14,366 nt of DNA, from the NCBI GenBank assembly GCA_025360685.1, contig JANYBR010000004.1, positions 1 to 14,366 of the forward strand, in the 5' to 3' direction. Shown one piece after another: positions 1 through 6,674 of the stretch. Source of the DNA: Pseudomonadota bacterium. GTDB lineage: Bacteria > Pseudomonadota > Alphaproteobacteria > Micropepsales > Micropepsaceae. The position numbers and the translations under genes are program-made. Position 1 is the first letter of the stretch. Each line of letters begins with the position of its first letter. Under the pieces are notes generated by a model that saw only the letters and a list, made by a program, of their open reading frames with translations, was not told where the DNA came from and made no database searches.

Positions 1-965
1 CCGTCCATGCCTTCGCGGACCATCTCGTCCTTGACCGAATCCGCTCTGCGGATCGACAGCGCCTGGTTGTAGCTGTCCGAGCCGACCGTGTCGGTATGGC
101 CGGTGACGAGCACCTTGACGAAGCCGTTGGCCTTGGCCGTACGCACGGCTTCGGCAACCACTTCCTGCGCCTTCTGGGTCAGGTTCGACTTATCGAAGTC
201 GAAGAAGACGATGAACGTCTTCACCGGCGGAGGCGGCGGGGGAGGTGGCGGCGGCGGGGGAGGTGGCGGAGGCGGCGGTTCCTCGCCGAGGAACCAGCGA
301 ATGCCCAGAAGGCCCACATTTTCAGTCGGGTCGACGCGAACCGGCTGTCCAATAACAGCGCTGAAGTAGTGGCGGCTGGTGTCTACCGAGCGGTAGCGAT
401 AGTCAGCATAGATATCCAAGTCATCCGAAATCTCGTAACTCAAGCCCGCGATGCCTTGCCAGGCAAATCCAAGTCCGTTGCCGTCGACAGCCTCGGCGTT
501 GCCAGGAGTATTGCAATCACCGCATCGAATATCCTCGTAGTGGTTCACATCGCCAACGCCCACGCCGCCACCAAGTGTCAGGCCCCAGCGCTCGCCGAGA
601 TGGAAGTCGTACGCGAGATTCAGCATGAGCGTGGTGGTCGACGTGCCACCACTGAGAGCGGGGGGGACATACGGACCACCGCCCGCAAGGCTGGGTCCAA
701 GCTTGCTTGCGGTGTGCGCGTCGAAGCCGAATTCGGCCTCAACACGCCAATTCTCGCCGAACTTGTAGCCTGCATTGGCGATGTAGATCGCATCGCCGGA
801 ATATCGAATTGTAAACGGGCTCGCGATCGACGGCGTCACCCGCACGTTCGAAAGGTCGTCGTAACCGGCGCCCAAGCCCAGATACCAACCGGTGTGCATT
901 GCGAATGCTGGTGTTGCGAGCGCGAGTGTCGCCGCTCCTGCGATAGCTATTGCGCGCAGTCTCAT
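1..965 (-). CDS. OmpA-family outer-membrane protein, beta-barrel plus OmpA C-terminal domain (partial at window edge)
   Basis: The protein tethers the outer membrane to peptidoglycan. From the start at 965, 321 codons are visible before the window cuts the C-terminus. Residues 1-22 are a Sec signal peptide (MRLRAIAIAG... ending AFA, cleavage before M23). Residues about 23-225 alternate in beta-barrel style (GWYLGLGAGYDDLS, AYDFHLGERWGLTLGGGVGVG, YADYRYRSV). Residues 230-247 are 18 uninterrupted prolines. From about 248 an OmpA-like peptidoglycan-binding domain follows (VFFDFDKSNLT, then TGHTDTVGSDSYNQALSIRR). D292 and R307 sit 15 residues apart, as do the two diaminopimelate-binding residues of this family. 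A GGGGGA ribosome site lies about 6 nt before the ATG. A Cys pair (RCGDCN) in a barrel loop could form a disulfide. The family call is firm; the exact role (porin, adhesin, structural) is not visible. Confidence 0.93.
   Translation of the reverse strand, partial: MRLRAIAIAGAATLALATPAFAMHTGWYLGLGAGYDDLSNVRVTPSIASPFTIRYSGDAIYIANAGYKFGENWRVEAEFGFDAHTASKLGPSLAGGGPYVPPALSGGTSTTTLMLNLAYDFHLGERWGLTLGGGVGVGDVNHYEDIRCGDCNTPGNAEAVDGNGLGFAWQGIAGLSYEISDDLDIYADYRYRSVDTSRHYFSAVIGQPVRVDPTENVGLLGIRWFLGEEPPPPPPPPPPPPPPPPPPVKTFIVFFDFDKSNLTQKAQEVVAEAVRTAKANGFVKVLVTGHTDTVGSDSYNQALSIRRADSVKDEMVREGMD
225..278 (-). repeat. 18-proline linker with a perfect 18-bp tandem duplication
   Basis: The linker between barrel and OmpA domain is 18 consecutive CCN codons. 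Inside it, 234-251 and 252-269 are identical 18-bp units (CGGCGGGGGAGGTGGCGG on the + strand), so six codons have been duplicated exactly. Proline linkers are usual in this family and span the periplasm. The exact repeat suggests length change by slippage or unequal recombination. Confidence 0.9.
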
Positions 966-1263
966 GTGAATTCCCCCAACGTCCCAGTCCGGCGGGCATT
1001 CCCCTGAATCGCTAAAATCCGCTTCGGACCGTCAATTTATTGTTCACAGATTATTCCTTTGACCCCACGCCCGCAAGCAACCCTGCGACGTGCGCGGACC
1101 AGGCAATTAACCTTGTTATTGTCGCGCTGGCAGGGATTTCTCTGCGGGTAGGTGCGAGCGCGATCTCGCGCAAAGACGGCAGCAATCCTCCGCCTACCGT
1201 CAAGCTGAAATCACTTCAACCTGGCTGTGGCGAGCGCCGGTCGGGGCGTGAATGGTTGCGCAG
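966..1263. other. Intergenic spacer upstream of the OmpA gene
   Basis: This 298-bp stretch lies between two minus-strand genes and has no convincing reading frame on either strand. On the minus strand a TTGACG hexamer (1030-1035) could be the -35 box of the OmpA promoter, but no good -10 follows at 16-18 nt (GCGATT at 17). A second TTGACG occurs at 1198-1203, also without a -10. A short imperfect stem (GCGAG/CTCGC near 1153-1170) has no T-run. I see no clear terminator for the upstream gene. Confidence 0.4.
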
Positions 1264-1683
1264 CTAGGATTTCTGATGCGGCAGAACGGCGGGGCGCTTC
1301 TTGGAGGCCGCCGCGCGTGCACCCGACTGACCAAACAGATCGCGCCCGAACCGGTCGGCCCAGCGCACCAATCTCTTTGCCCAAAGATCGGACGCGTTGG
1401 TGTCGACTGTCGGTTCGACGGACTTGCTGGGCGCTGCGGCCTCTGATTGAGCGGAAGCGGCCTCCTGCTTGTCCTTCAGGACGAACGCCGTCTGAAGCAC
1501 CGCGTTGGCAAGATCGCGCCTGATCGCCGACTGTGTCTGCCAGATATCCGTATTGACTGCGTCGAGTGTCGCGAGTTCGGCGGCCAGTGTTTGCATGTGC
1601 CGGAATCCGGCACCAAGCCTCGACACCGTGAGCCAAAGAGGTTCGGCGCCGATCGTCGCTTCGGATTCGAGGGCAATGTTCAT
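1264..1683 (-). CDS. Hypothetical small helical protein, possibly phasin-like
   Basis: 139 codons, family not recognised with confidence. Residues about 5-75 are predicted amphipathic helix (MQTLAAELATLDAVNTDIWQ, SAIRRDLANAVLQ), a pattern resembling short phasins that coat polyhydroxyalkanoate granules. A low-complexity Ala/Ser stretch follows (about 76-95). A second Trp/Arg-rich helix (DLWAKRLVRWADRFGRDLFG) and a basic tail end the protein. There is no signal peptide or membrane segment. The codon pattern looks genuine and the overlapping frames give nothing protein-like. The ATG at 1683 has no Shine-Dalgarno sequence and abuts two hairpins. M30 (near 1596) is an alternative start but also lacks a ribosome site. 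The phasin idea is inference from helix pattern only. Confidence 0.6.
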   Translation of the reverse strand: MNIALESEATIGAEPLWLTVSRLGAGFRHMQTLAAELATLDAVNTDIWQTQSAIRRDLANAVLQTAFVLKDKQEAASAQSEAAAPSKSVEPTVDTNASDLWAKRLVRWADRFGRDLFGQSGARAAASKKRPAVLPHQKS

Positions 1684-1686
1684 GGC

Positions 1687-1726
1687 GCGACCAGATTGTC
1701 TTGGTCGCAGACGCTATCCGCGTCTG
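1687..1726 (-). promoter_or_regulatory. Two adjacent perfect hairpins in the leader of the 1264-1683 gene
   Basis: Two 7-bp perfect inverted repeats sit back to back just before the start codon. The first is GCGACCA (1687-1693) with TGGTCGC (1702-1708), loop 8 nt. The second is CAGACGC (1708-1714) with GCGTCTG (1720-1726), loop 5 nt. They share base 1708. In the minus-strand transcript the last stem ends 3 nt before the ATG at 1683, covering the place where a ribosome site should be. Neither is followed by a T-run, so they are unlikely to be simple terminators. Translational control is an inference. Confidence 0.55.
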
Positions 1727-1747
1727 GCTAATAGCCCGTAAACGGCG

Positions 1748-1777
1748 TCAGGCGCGCCGCAGTAACCTTTTGTTCAT
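1748..1777 (-). CDS. Candidate 9-codon leader peptide upstream of the hairpins
   Basis: The minus strand holds a short frame, ATG at 1777 to TGA at 1748, reading MNKRLLRRA. It is preceded by GAGAGGACAGGG, a strong Shine-Dalgarno-like sequence with about 5 nt spacing, better than that of the gene downstream. It is out of frame with the 1264-1683 gene and ends 21 nt before the first hairpin. It is rich in Arg and Leu. It could be a regulatory upstream frame or chance; no comparative evidence is available here. Confidence 0.3.
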   Translation of the reverse strand: MNKRLLRRA

Positions 1778-1817
1778 CCCTGTCCTCTCTCAAGGAACCA
1801 GCGGACCAATCGCACAA

Positions 1818-1846
1818 TTGCGAGGACCCCGGGCGCGTTCTAAAAT
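1818..1846 (+). promoter_or_regulatory. Sigma70-type promoter for the lipoprotein gene
   Basis: TTGCGA (1818-1823) and TAAAAT (1841-1846) are separated by exactly 17 bp, matching the housekeeping consensus at 4 and 5 positions. Transcription would begin near 1853, leaving a leader of under 20 nt that contains GGGGAG (1858-1863). Confidence 0.6.
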
Positions 1847-1869
1847 ATGCTCGGATTGGGGAGCATTGC

Positions 1870-2397
1870 TTGAACATAGCCAGTCAGACGATCGTCGCGC
1901 TGGTGGCCGCCGCCACATTGAGCGGCTGCGCCACGCCGCCCGAAAATCATACCGACGAAATACTCGGCACCATGCAGGACGCACAGGTGGGCTTGAACCA
2001 ATGCATCACCGATACCTACAACGACCCGCAGTTTGAGCCGTTGGGAACGCACATGCCGATGAACATTCGCGGCGTGTCCATGGAGCAGCTCACGGACGAG
2101 CATTTCGCCAACGACGCGGAGATCCAGATGCTCATGGCCTATGAAGAGAGCGCCCAGTCCTGCCGCAAGGCCTATCTGGATGAGTTGCGTCCCGTGTCCC
2201 CGACTCTCGCCTCACTGACGGAAGCGGCCTATGCCCGCAACCAGGACAGCCTGTCGGGTCTCATGCAGAAGACATTGTCATGGGGCCAGTACATCCAGGG
2301 CGTTGTCGGCAGCTATCGCGAATTGAGTCTCAAGGTGGCAGCGGAGCTCAAGCGCCTCGCCAACGCTTCGAATTCCGAGCAACGCGCCGGCGAGTGA
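1870..2397 (+). CDS. Hypothetical lipoprotein with a TTG start
   Basis: 175 codons, function unknown. The start is TTG at 1870, chosen because GGGGAG lies 6 nt upstream, a promoter lies at the right distance, and translation from it gives a complete lipoprotein signal (MNIASQTIVALVAAATLSGC). The lipobox is LSGC with C20 as the lipidated residue. The +2 residue is Ala, which favours the outer membrane by the E. coli rule. The mature part is acidic and mostly helical, with two further Cys (in NQCITD and QSCRK) that could pair. The C-terminal third (LSLKVAAELKRLANAS) looks like an amphipathic helix. It converges on the Uup-like gene with a 4-bp gap (2398-2401) and no terminator between. I do not recognise a domain. 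Confidence 0.8.
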   Translation: MNIASQTIVALVAAATLSGCATPPENHTDEILGTMQDAQVGLNQCITDTYNDPQFEPLGTHMPMNIRGVSMEQLTDEHFANDAEIQMLMAYEESAQSCRKAYLDELRPVSPTLASLTEAAYARNQDSLSGLMQKTLSWGQYIQGVVGSYRELSLKVAAELKRLANASNSEQRAGE

Positions 2398-2401
2398 CGC
2401 T

Positions 2402-4219
2402 TCACTCCCGCTCCAGTTCCTCGCGCAACATTTCCAACTGCAGCCAACGCTCCTCGCCGGCGGCATGCTCGTGCTGCACCCGGGCAAGCACCTGCGAAAG
2501 GTGTGAAAAGTTCCGCGGATCGCGCGCATAGAAATCCGGATCGGACAATTGCGCCTGGAGCTGCGCGATTTCCTTGTCGAGTTCCGCCAGACGTTTGGGC
2601 AGCGTTTCCAGTGCGTGCTTGTCCGAAAAATTCATCTTGCGCTTCAACGAAACCGGACGGGCGCGTTCCTTCGCCGACGGTGCTGCGGGTCGTACCGACG
2701 GCGTCACGCCCTCGGATCCGACTGCCGCGCCGCGGCCGCGCTGGGCGACCATGTCGCTGTAGCCGCCGGCATATTCGACGAAGCGGCCATCGCCCTCCGC
2801 CAACAAGATCGATGTCGCAACGCGGTCGAGGAAATCGCGATCGTGGCTGACGATGATCGCGGTTCCGGGATAGTCATCGATCATCTCTTCCAGGAGGTCG
2901 AGCGTCTCCAGGTCGAGATCGTTGGTCGGTTCGTCGAGCACCAGAAGGTTCGAGAGCTCGGCTAGCGCCTTGGCCAGCAGCAGTCGCGCACGCTCGCCAC
3001 CGGACAGGACTCGCACCGGCGTGCGCGCCTGTTGCGGCGTGAACAGGAAGTCCTTCATGTAGCTGACCACGTGGCGCATCTCGCCGCCGACCGAGACGAG
3101 ATCGCCCGAACCGCCGGTCAGGACATTTGCCAGCGTGTCTTCGGGCTCCAGCAAGGCGCGGCTCTGGTCCAGCCGCGCCATCACGACATTGACGCCGATC
3201 TTCACATTGCCGCTGTCGGGTGCGAGTACACCCGTGAGCAGGTTGATCAGCGTTGTCTTGCCGGCGCCGTTCGGCCCGACCACACCGACTCTGTCACCGC
3301 GATGGATGCGAAGCGAAAAGTCGCGCACGACCGTTCTATCGCCCCAGCTCTTGGAGATCCGCTTGGCGTCGATGACGCGCGTGCCGCCTTCCTCGCCTTC
3401 GATCACCGTCATTTTCACCGCGCCGGCGACTTTCAGCTGTTCGCTGCGGCCCTTGCGCATCGCGCGCAGCTTGGCGAGGCGGCCCTGGTTGCGCTTGCGT
3501 CGTGCGCTGACGCCGTAGCGCACCCAATCTTCTTCCATCGCGATCCGGCGATCGAGCTTGTGGCGTTCGATTTCTTCCTGCGCCAGCACCTCGTCGCGCC
3601 ACACTTCGAAGAAGGCAAAGCCGCGCTCGAGGCGACGGGTCACCCCGCGATCCAGCCACACCGTGGCGCGCGATAGGTTTTCCAGAAAACGCCGGTCGTG
3701 GCTGATCAGGACCAGGGCCGATTTCATGCCGGCCAGTTCGTTCTCGAGCCATTCGATTGCGGGCAGATCCAGATGGTTGGTGGGTTCGTCCAGCAGAAGA
3801 ATGTCGGGCCGCGGCGCCAAGGCTCGCGCGAGCGCTGCCCGCCGCGCTTCGCCGCCCGAGAGGGCCTCAGGCCGTTCGGTGCCGGCCAGTCCCAGCTTGC
3901 CGAGCAGATAGTAGGCGCGGGCCGGATCGTCTCCTGCCATCAGGCCCGCTTCCACGTAGGAATGCGTATTCGCATAGCCCGACAGGCTCGGCTCCTGCGG
4001 CAGGTAGCGAACGGTTGCACCCGGTTGGGCAAAGCGCGATCCGGCATCGGCCTCGACCAGTCCTGCGGCCACTTTGAGCAGGGTAGACTTGCCCGAACCG
4101 TTGCGTCCGACGAGGCACAACCGCTCCCCGGCGGCCAGCGAGAGCTCCGCGCCGTCGAGAAGAGCAGTGTTTCCGAACGTCACATGAATGTCTTGCAGCA
4201 GAAGAAGCGGCGCGGCCAT
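2402..4219 (-). CDS. uup: ABC-F family ATPase, Uup-like
   Basis: 605 residues, cytoplasmic, two ABC cassettes in one chain and no membrane segment, so not a transporter. Cassette 1 has Walker A GRNGSGKST (38-46), signature LSGGE (120-124), Walker B with DEPTNHLD (144-151) and SHD (173-175). Cassette 2 has GPNGAGKTT (315-323), LSGGE (405-409), DEPTNDLD (429-436) and SHD (458-460). The linker between them is charged and helical (about 205-265), as in ABC-F proteins that act at the ribosomal E site. Residues about 525-605 form a coiled-coil C-terminal domain (KRKMNFSDKHALETLPKRLA...), the mark of Uup, which binds DNA or branched intermediates in E. coli and helps ribosome function. The length is close to E. 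coli Uup. AAGG lies 5 nt before the ATG. It is transcribed divergently from the DUF6481-type gene. Confidence 0.9.
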   Translation of the reverse strand: MAAPLLLLQDIHVTFGNTALLDGAELSLAAGERLCLVGRNGSGKSTLLKVAAGLVEADAGSRFAQPGATVRYLPQEPSLSGYANTHSYVEAGLMAGDDPARAYYLLGKLGLAGTERPEALSGGEARRAALARALAPRPDILLLDEPTNHLDLPAIEWLENELAGMKSALVLISHDRRFLENLSRATVWLDRGVTRRLERGFAFFEVWRDEVLAQEEIERHKLDRRIAMEEDWVRYGVSARRKRNQGRLAKLRAMRKGRSEQLKVAGAVKMTVIEGEEGGTRVIDAKRISKSWGDRTVVRDFSLRIHRGDRVGVVGPNGAGKTTLINLLTGVLAPDSGNVKIGVNVVMARLDQSRALLEPEDTLANVLTGGSGDLVSVGGEMRHVVSYMKDFLFTPQQARTPVRVLSGGERARLLLAKALAELSNLLVLDEPTNDLDLETLDLLEEMIDDYPGTAIIVSHDRDFLDRVATSILLAEGDGRFVEYAGGYSDMVAQRGRGAAVGSEGVTPSVRPAAPSAKERARPVSLKRKMNFSDKHALETLPKRLAELDKEIAQLQAQLSDPDFYARDPRNFSHLSQVLARVQHEHAAGEERWLQLEMLREELERE

Positions 4220-4331
4220 CGCGCCTTATCTCACATTTTAGGCGATCCGCACGGCAATTCCGGCTTGAAAATCGGCTGCGCTAGCGTAGTTTCCGCTCCC
4301 TCACACAAACAAAGGCGACGGGCCATATTGC
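4220..4331. promoter_or_regulatory. Divergent promoter region between Uup-like and DUF6481-type genes
   Basis: This 112-bp gap must carry both promoters. For the minus-strand gene, TAAAAT (4235-4240) lies 15 nt upstream of the ATG and could be a -10 box, though no -35 sits at 17 nt. For the plus-strand gene, TTGAAA (4265-4270) is a fair -35 with a poor TAGTTT (4287-4292) at 16 nt. Neither pair is convincing. Confidence 0.3.
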
Positions 4332-4712
4332 ATGCGCGGATTCAAGGAAAAAGGCTTCACCGACCGGCTCGAAGCAGCGGCAAAAGCCAAACAGGCGCAG
4401 CTCGAACGCGCGCGCGCCAAATCGCCCCAGAACGACCCGGAGTTCGCCAAGCGCCAGGCCGAACGCAAGCGTCAGGCTGAGGAACGCGAAACGCGCCTGG
4501 CCGCGCGCGCCGCGGAAAAGGCTGCCGACGCACAGCGCGCCTCGGAGCGGCGCGTGGCGGACGAGGCGGCGCGGATCGAAGCCGATAAGCTCGCCGAAGT
4601 GGCTCGCCTCAAAGCACGCCGCGAGGAAGCCGACCGGCTCGTTGCGCTAGCCGCCGAGCAGAAAGCGGCGCGCGATGCCCGCTACGCCGCCCGCAAGCAA
4701 CGCAAGCGGTAG
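4332..4712 (+). CDS. DUF6481-type protein, highly charged Ala/Arg-rich coiled coil
   Basis: 126 residues, almost entirely one predicted helix of Ala, Arg, Lys and Glu (QAERKRQAEERETRLAARA, EARRIE-type heptads). The N-terminus MRGFKEKGFTDRLEAAAKAK, the PEFAKRQAER segment and the basic end (ARYAARKQRKR) fit the DUF6481 family as I remember it from alphaproteobacteria. No function is established for it to my knowledge; the basic composition would suit nucleic acid or ribosome binding, but this is inference. There is no signal peptide. The ATG is 12 nt after a modest AAAGGCGACGG ribosome site. It converges with the phospholipase gene, 14 bp apart, without a visible terminator. Composition alone could mislead a homology call. 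Confidence 0.75.
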   Translation: MRGFKEKGFTDRLEAAAKAKQAQLERARAKSPQNDPEFAKRQAERKRQAEERETRLAARAAEKAADAQRASERRVADEAARIEADKLAEVARLKARREEADRLVALAAEQKAARDARYAARKQRKR

Positions 4713-4726
4713 ATCGCGGGTCACGA

Positions 4727-5893
4727 CTAGGGCACAGGCTCGATCGGCATTCCCGAGCAGCGCTCCGGATGGCGTTGCGGATTGCAAGCAGCGACGAAGC
4801 CTTCCGGCATGCGCGTCTGATAGGCGCTGAAACGCGCATCGGGCTGCATGTAATCCGTCGACACATACTGTGCACCGGACGCCATGGCCTTGTCGCGGCG
4901 GGCGGTGTCGTTGCTGCGTGCCTCGACCGTATCGGCGTCCGCGCGGGTGCGGACCAGATAGCCGAGCTGCACGTCTGCGGTGATGTGGGCCGTATCCGTG
5001 AGTGCTTCGTTGAGTGTCAGATAGGCGGCGAGGGGAGAGCTCTCGGGCGCATTGACGAACATCACCCGGCCTTCGAGCGATTTGCGTCCACCCTGGTAGG
5101 CCGCAAGCTTGTCGCCTTCTTCATCGAGCGCGAAGAGAAACTTGCCGCGCGTCTCGCCAAGGGTCGGCCAGCCATGTTTCAGCACCGCTTCGCGCAGGGT
5201 CGGAAACGAACCCTGGACCTGATCGGGCGTAACGAGATCGCTTTTCGCGAATACCGAAAGTATTTCCGCATCCAGCGCATCGAACGCCGCGGTGTCGAAT
5301 TTCAGCGGCGTCACCGATCCCGGCATCGAGATCTCGTCATCCTTCGCATTCATCGTAACGACAATGAGCACATGATCGGGATGCATTGCCGACCAACTCT
5401 TCAGTTCCTGAAGACATTCGACAAACGTCGTGCAGACCGAGAGATAGTCGACATCCTGCACATGCATGACCTTGAAGCCGGGCTTCGACATCGCAGCAAT
5501 GTATTCGTCGGAAATCGGAACGCCCGTCATCGCCGCGCCTGAGGGATGCGTGAAAAGGCCGCCAAGCGGATCGTAGACGACGTCAAGCTCGATCGCGCGG
5601 GCGCCGTCGTTCAGCTGATCGGCGAGCGGAAGATGCGAATAGTCCAGAGCCTGAGCCGCTTTGCGGGCGCCCATGCGGATGAGGGACATGATCTTGTCGG
5701 GTATGACCAATTTGTAGCTGTTGTGCGTACCCACCGCGACGATGTCGTTCAGATGCAGGTTCTGGTCCATCCAGGCGCGTGCGCAACCGGGACCGGAGCC
5801 CGCGGCGTCGGCAGCCGCCAGATCGCAGCCGGACGCAACCGCCGGAGCAGTCGTGATCAGAAGGGCAGCAACACCGGCCAAACACGCACGCAT
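4727..5893 (-). CDS. Secreted Ca2+-dependent phosphoinositide-specific phospholipase C-like protein (PI-PLC-C1 type)
   Basis: 388 residues. Residues 1-20 are a Sec signal peptide (MRACLAGVAALLITTAPAVA), so the enzyme acts in the periplasm or outside. The core is a PLC X-domain-like TIM barrel: GTHNSYK with H57, then YSHLPLADQLNDGARAIELD with E102 and D104, then FKVMHVQDVD with H144 and D147, the CTTFVECL pair of cysteines, and a late VSTDYMQPDARFS strand. These follow the order in the Ca2+-dependent PI-PLC-C1 family, which cleaves phosphodiester headgroups; H57 is the likely acid/base and E102/D104 likely metal ligands (inference from position). Substrate in this host is unknown, since phosphatidylinositol is not universal in bacteria. 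GGAGA lies 5 nt before the ATG. The gene follows the Mla/MCE operon on the same strand after 139 bp, probably with its own promoter. Confidence 0.85.
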   Translation of the reverse strand: MRACLAGVAALLITTAPAVASGCDLAAADAAGSGPGCARAWMDQNLHLNDIVAVGTHNSYKLVIPDKIMSLIRMGARKAAQALDYSHLPLADQLNDGARAIELDVVYDPLGGLFTHPSGAAMTGVPISDEYIAAMSKPGFKVMHVQDVDYLSVCTTFVECLQELKSWSAMHPDHVLIVVTMNAKDDEISMPGSVTPLKFDTAAFDALDAEILSVFAKSDLVTPDQVQGSFPTLREAVLKHGWPTLGETRGKFLFALDEEGDKLAAYQGGRKSLEGRVMFVNAPESSPLAAYLTLNEALTDTAHITADVQLGYLVRTRADADTVEARSNDTARRDKAMASGAQYVSTDYMQPDARFSAYQTRMPEGFVAACNPQRHPERCSGMPIEPVP

Positions 5894-6032
5894 GACCGTC
5901 TCCAGAATGGGCCGCGATTCGTGCCGCGGTTCGCGCCGATCTTATACAAGCCGGCGGCCGAAATCAGGCGTCCGGCCGCAGTAAGATTACACAGGCAACT
6001 TTCGTCGCGATCAGATGCGCCAGTCTATTCGC
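5894..6032 (-). promoter_or_regulatory. Spacer with a GC-rich stem and a possible promoter for the phospholipase gene
   Basis: GCGGCCG (5954-5960) and CGGCCGC (5973-5979) form a perfect 7-bp stem with a 12-nt loop downstream of the Mla/MCE operon. There is no T-run, so termination would be weak. On the minus strand TATAAG (5941-5946) lies about 47 nt before the phospholipase ATG and could be a -10 box. Its best -35 partner, CTGATT at 16 nt, is poor. Confidence 0.3.
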
Positions 6033-6674
6033 CTAAGCGCGCGTCGGTAGCGGTGCGTTCAGGGCCCAATCGACAATCTGGGACTGAACATCGGCCAGCG
6101 CCTGGTTCAGGGCCGCAACGACGCTCGCTACGCTGTTCTGGCCGGCCTGGATTTCGCTGTGCGCGTCCACCGATTGCACGATCATGCGCGTGCGCGCGTT
6201 CACCAGCTTGGCCTCGATCCGCACCTGTGCCATCGGCGCTGTGTCGGCAACCGCATAGCGTGCCTCGAACTCGCGGATGTCGGTCAACAGAAGGTAGTCC
6301 GTTTTGATCCCCTCGCTATCGCGCCCCACGCCGGGTGTGCGGCCGCCGGCTTCGAACGCTTCGACAAGCGCGCTCTGGACGAGAAACGGCAGCCTGTCCT
6401 GCCAGTTTGCACCGGCGAAGAAGTCCAGCTGGCCCGACGGTTGCAACAGAGCGATGCGCGTTGAATCCAGCGTGTTGGATGCCTCCGGCAAAACGACCGC
6501 GAGCTGCCACGGAACAGGCCGGCCGCCGGAGTGCTCCGGATTGGCGGGATCGAGGACGTAAATCGGTGCGGCGTCGGGCGGGCCGATCAGGTTGCTGCAC
6601 GCGGAAAGTACGAACACCGATGCCGTGCTGGCCAGCAGCGCGCGACGGTCGATCGAATGGCTTTGCTTGCTCAT
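6033..6674 (-). CDS. ABC-type transport auxiliary lipoprotein (ABC_trans_aux / PqiC-like)
   Basis: 213 residues, last gene of the Mla/MCE operon. The signal ends in lipobox LSAC with C26 lipidated; S27 at +2 favours the outer membrane. The signal begins with a twin-arginine-like SIDRRALLAS, so Tat export is conceivable, though the motif is incomplete. The mature part has the family's features: PIYVLDP after the signal, WQLAVVLPEAS and STRIALLQPSGQLDFFAGANWQDRLP (binding strand plus the YYAxxxWxxxP-like block), and a C-terminal helix pair. Such lipoproteins accompany MCE transporters and are thought to form the outer-membrane end of the lipid path. The ATG overlaps the stop of the MCE gene by 4 nt (ATGA, 6671-6674), showing translational coupling. 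Confidence 0.88.
   Translation of the reverse strand: MSKQSHSIDRRALLASTASVFVLSACSNLIGPPDAAPIYVLDPANPEHSGGRPVPWQLAVVLPEASNTLDSTRIALLQPSGQLDFFAGANWQDRLPFLVQSALVEAFEAGGRTPGVGRDSEGIKTDYLLLTDIREFEARYAVADTAPMAQVRIEAKLVNARTRMIVQSVDAHSEIQAGQNSVASVVAALNQALADVQSQIVDWALNAPLPTRA

Noticed and set aside
225..278. Gly-rich plus-strand repeat read as a possible PE_PGRS-like or simple-repeat gene
   Set aside because: It is the reverse of the proline codons of the OmpA linker.
96..1007. 303-codon plus-strand frame opposite the OmpA gene
   Set aside because: It is antisense to a signal peptide, barrel and OmpA domain that are unmistakable; its Arg/Gly runs come from the proline codons.
1211..1636. 141-codon minus-strand frame overlapping the small helical protein gene
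   Set aside because: Arg-rich, no structure, and the 1264-1683 frame has a better codon pattern and helix pattern.
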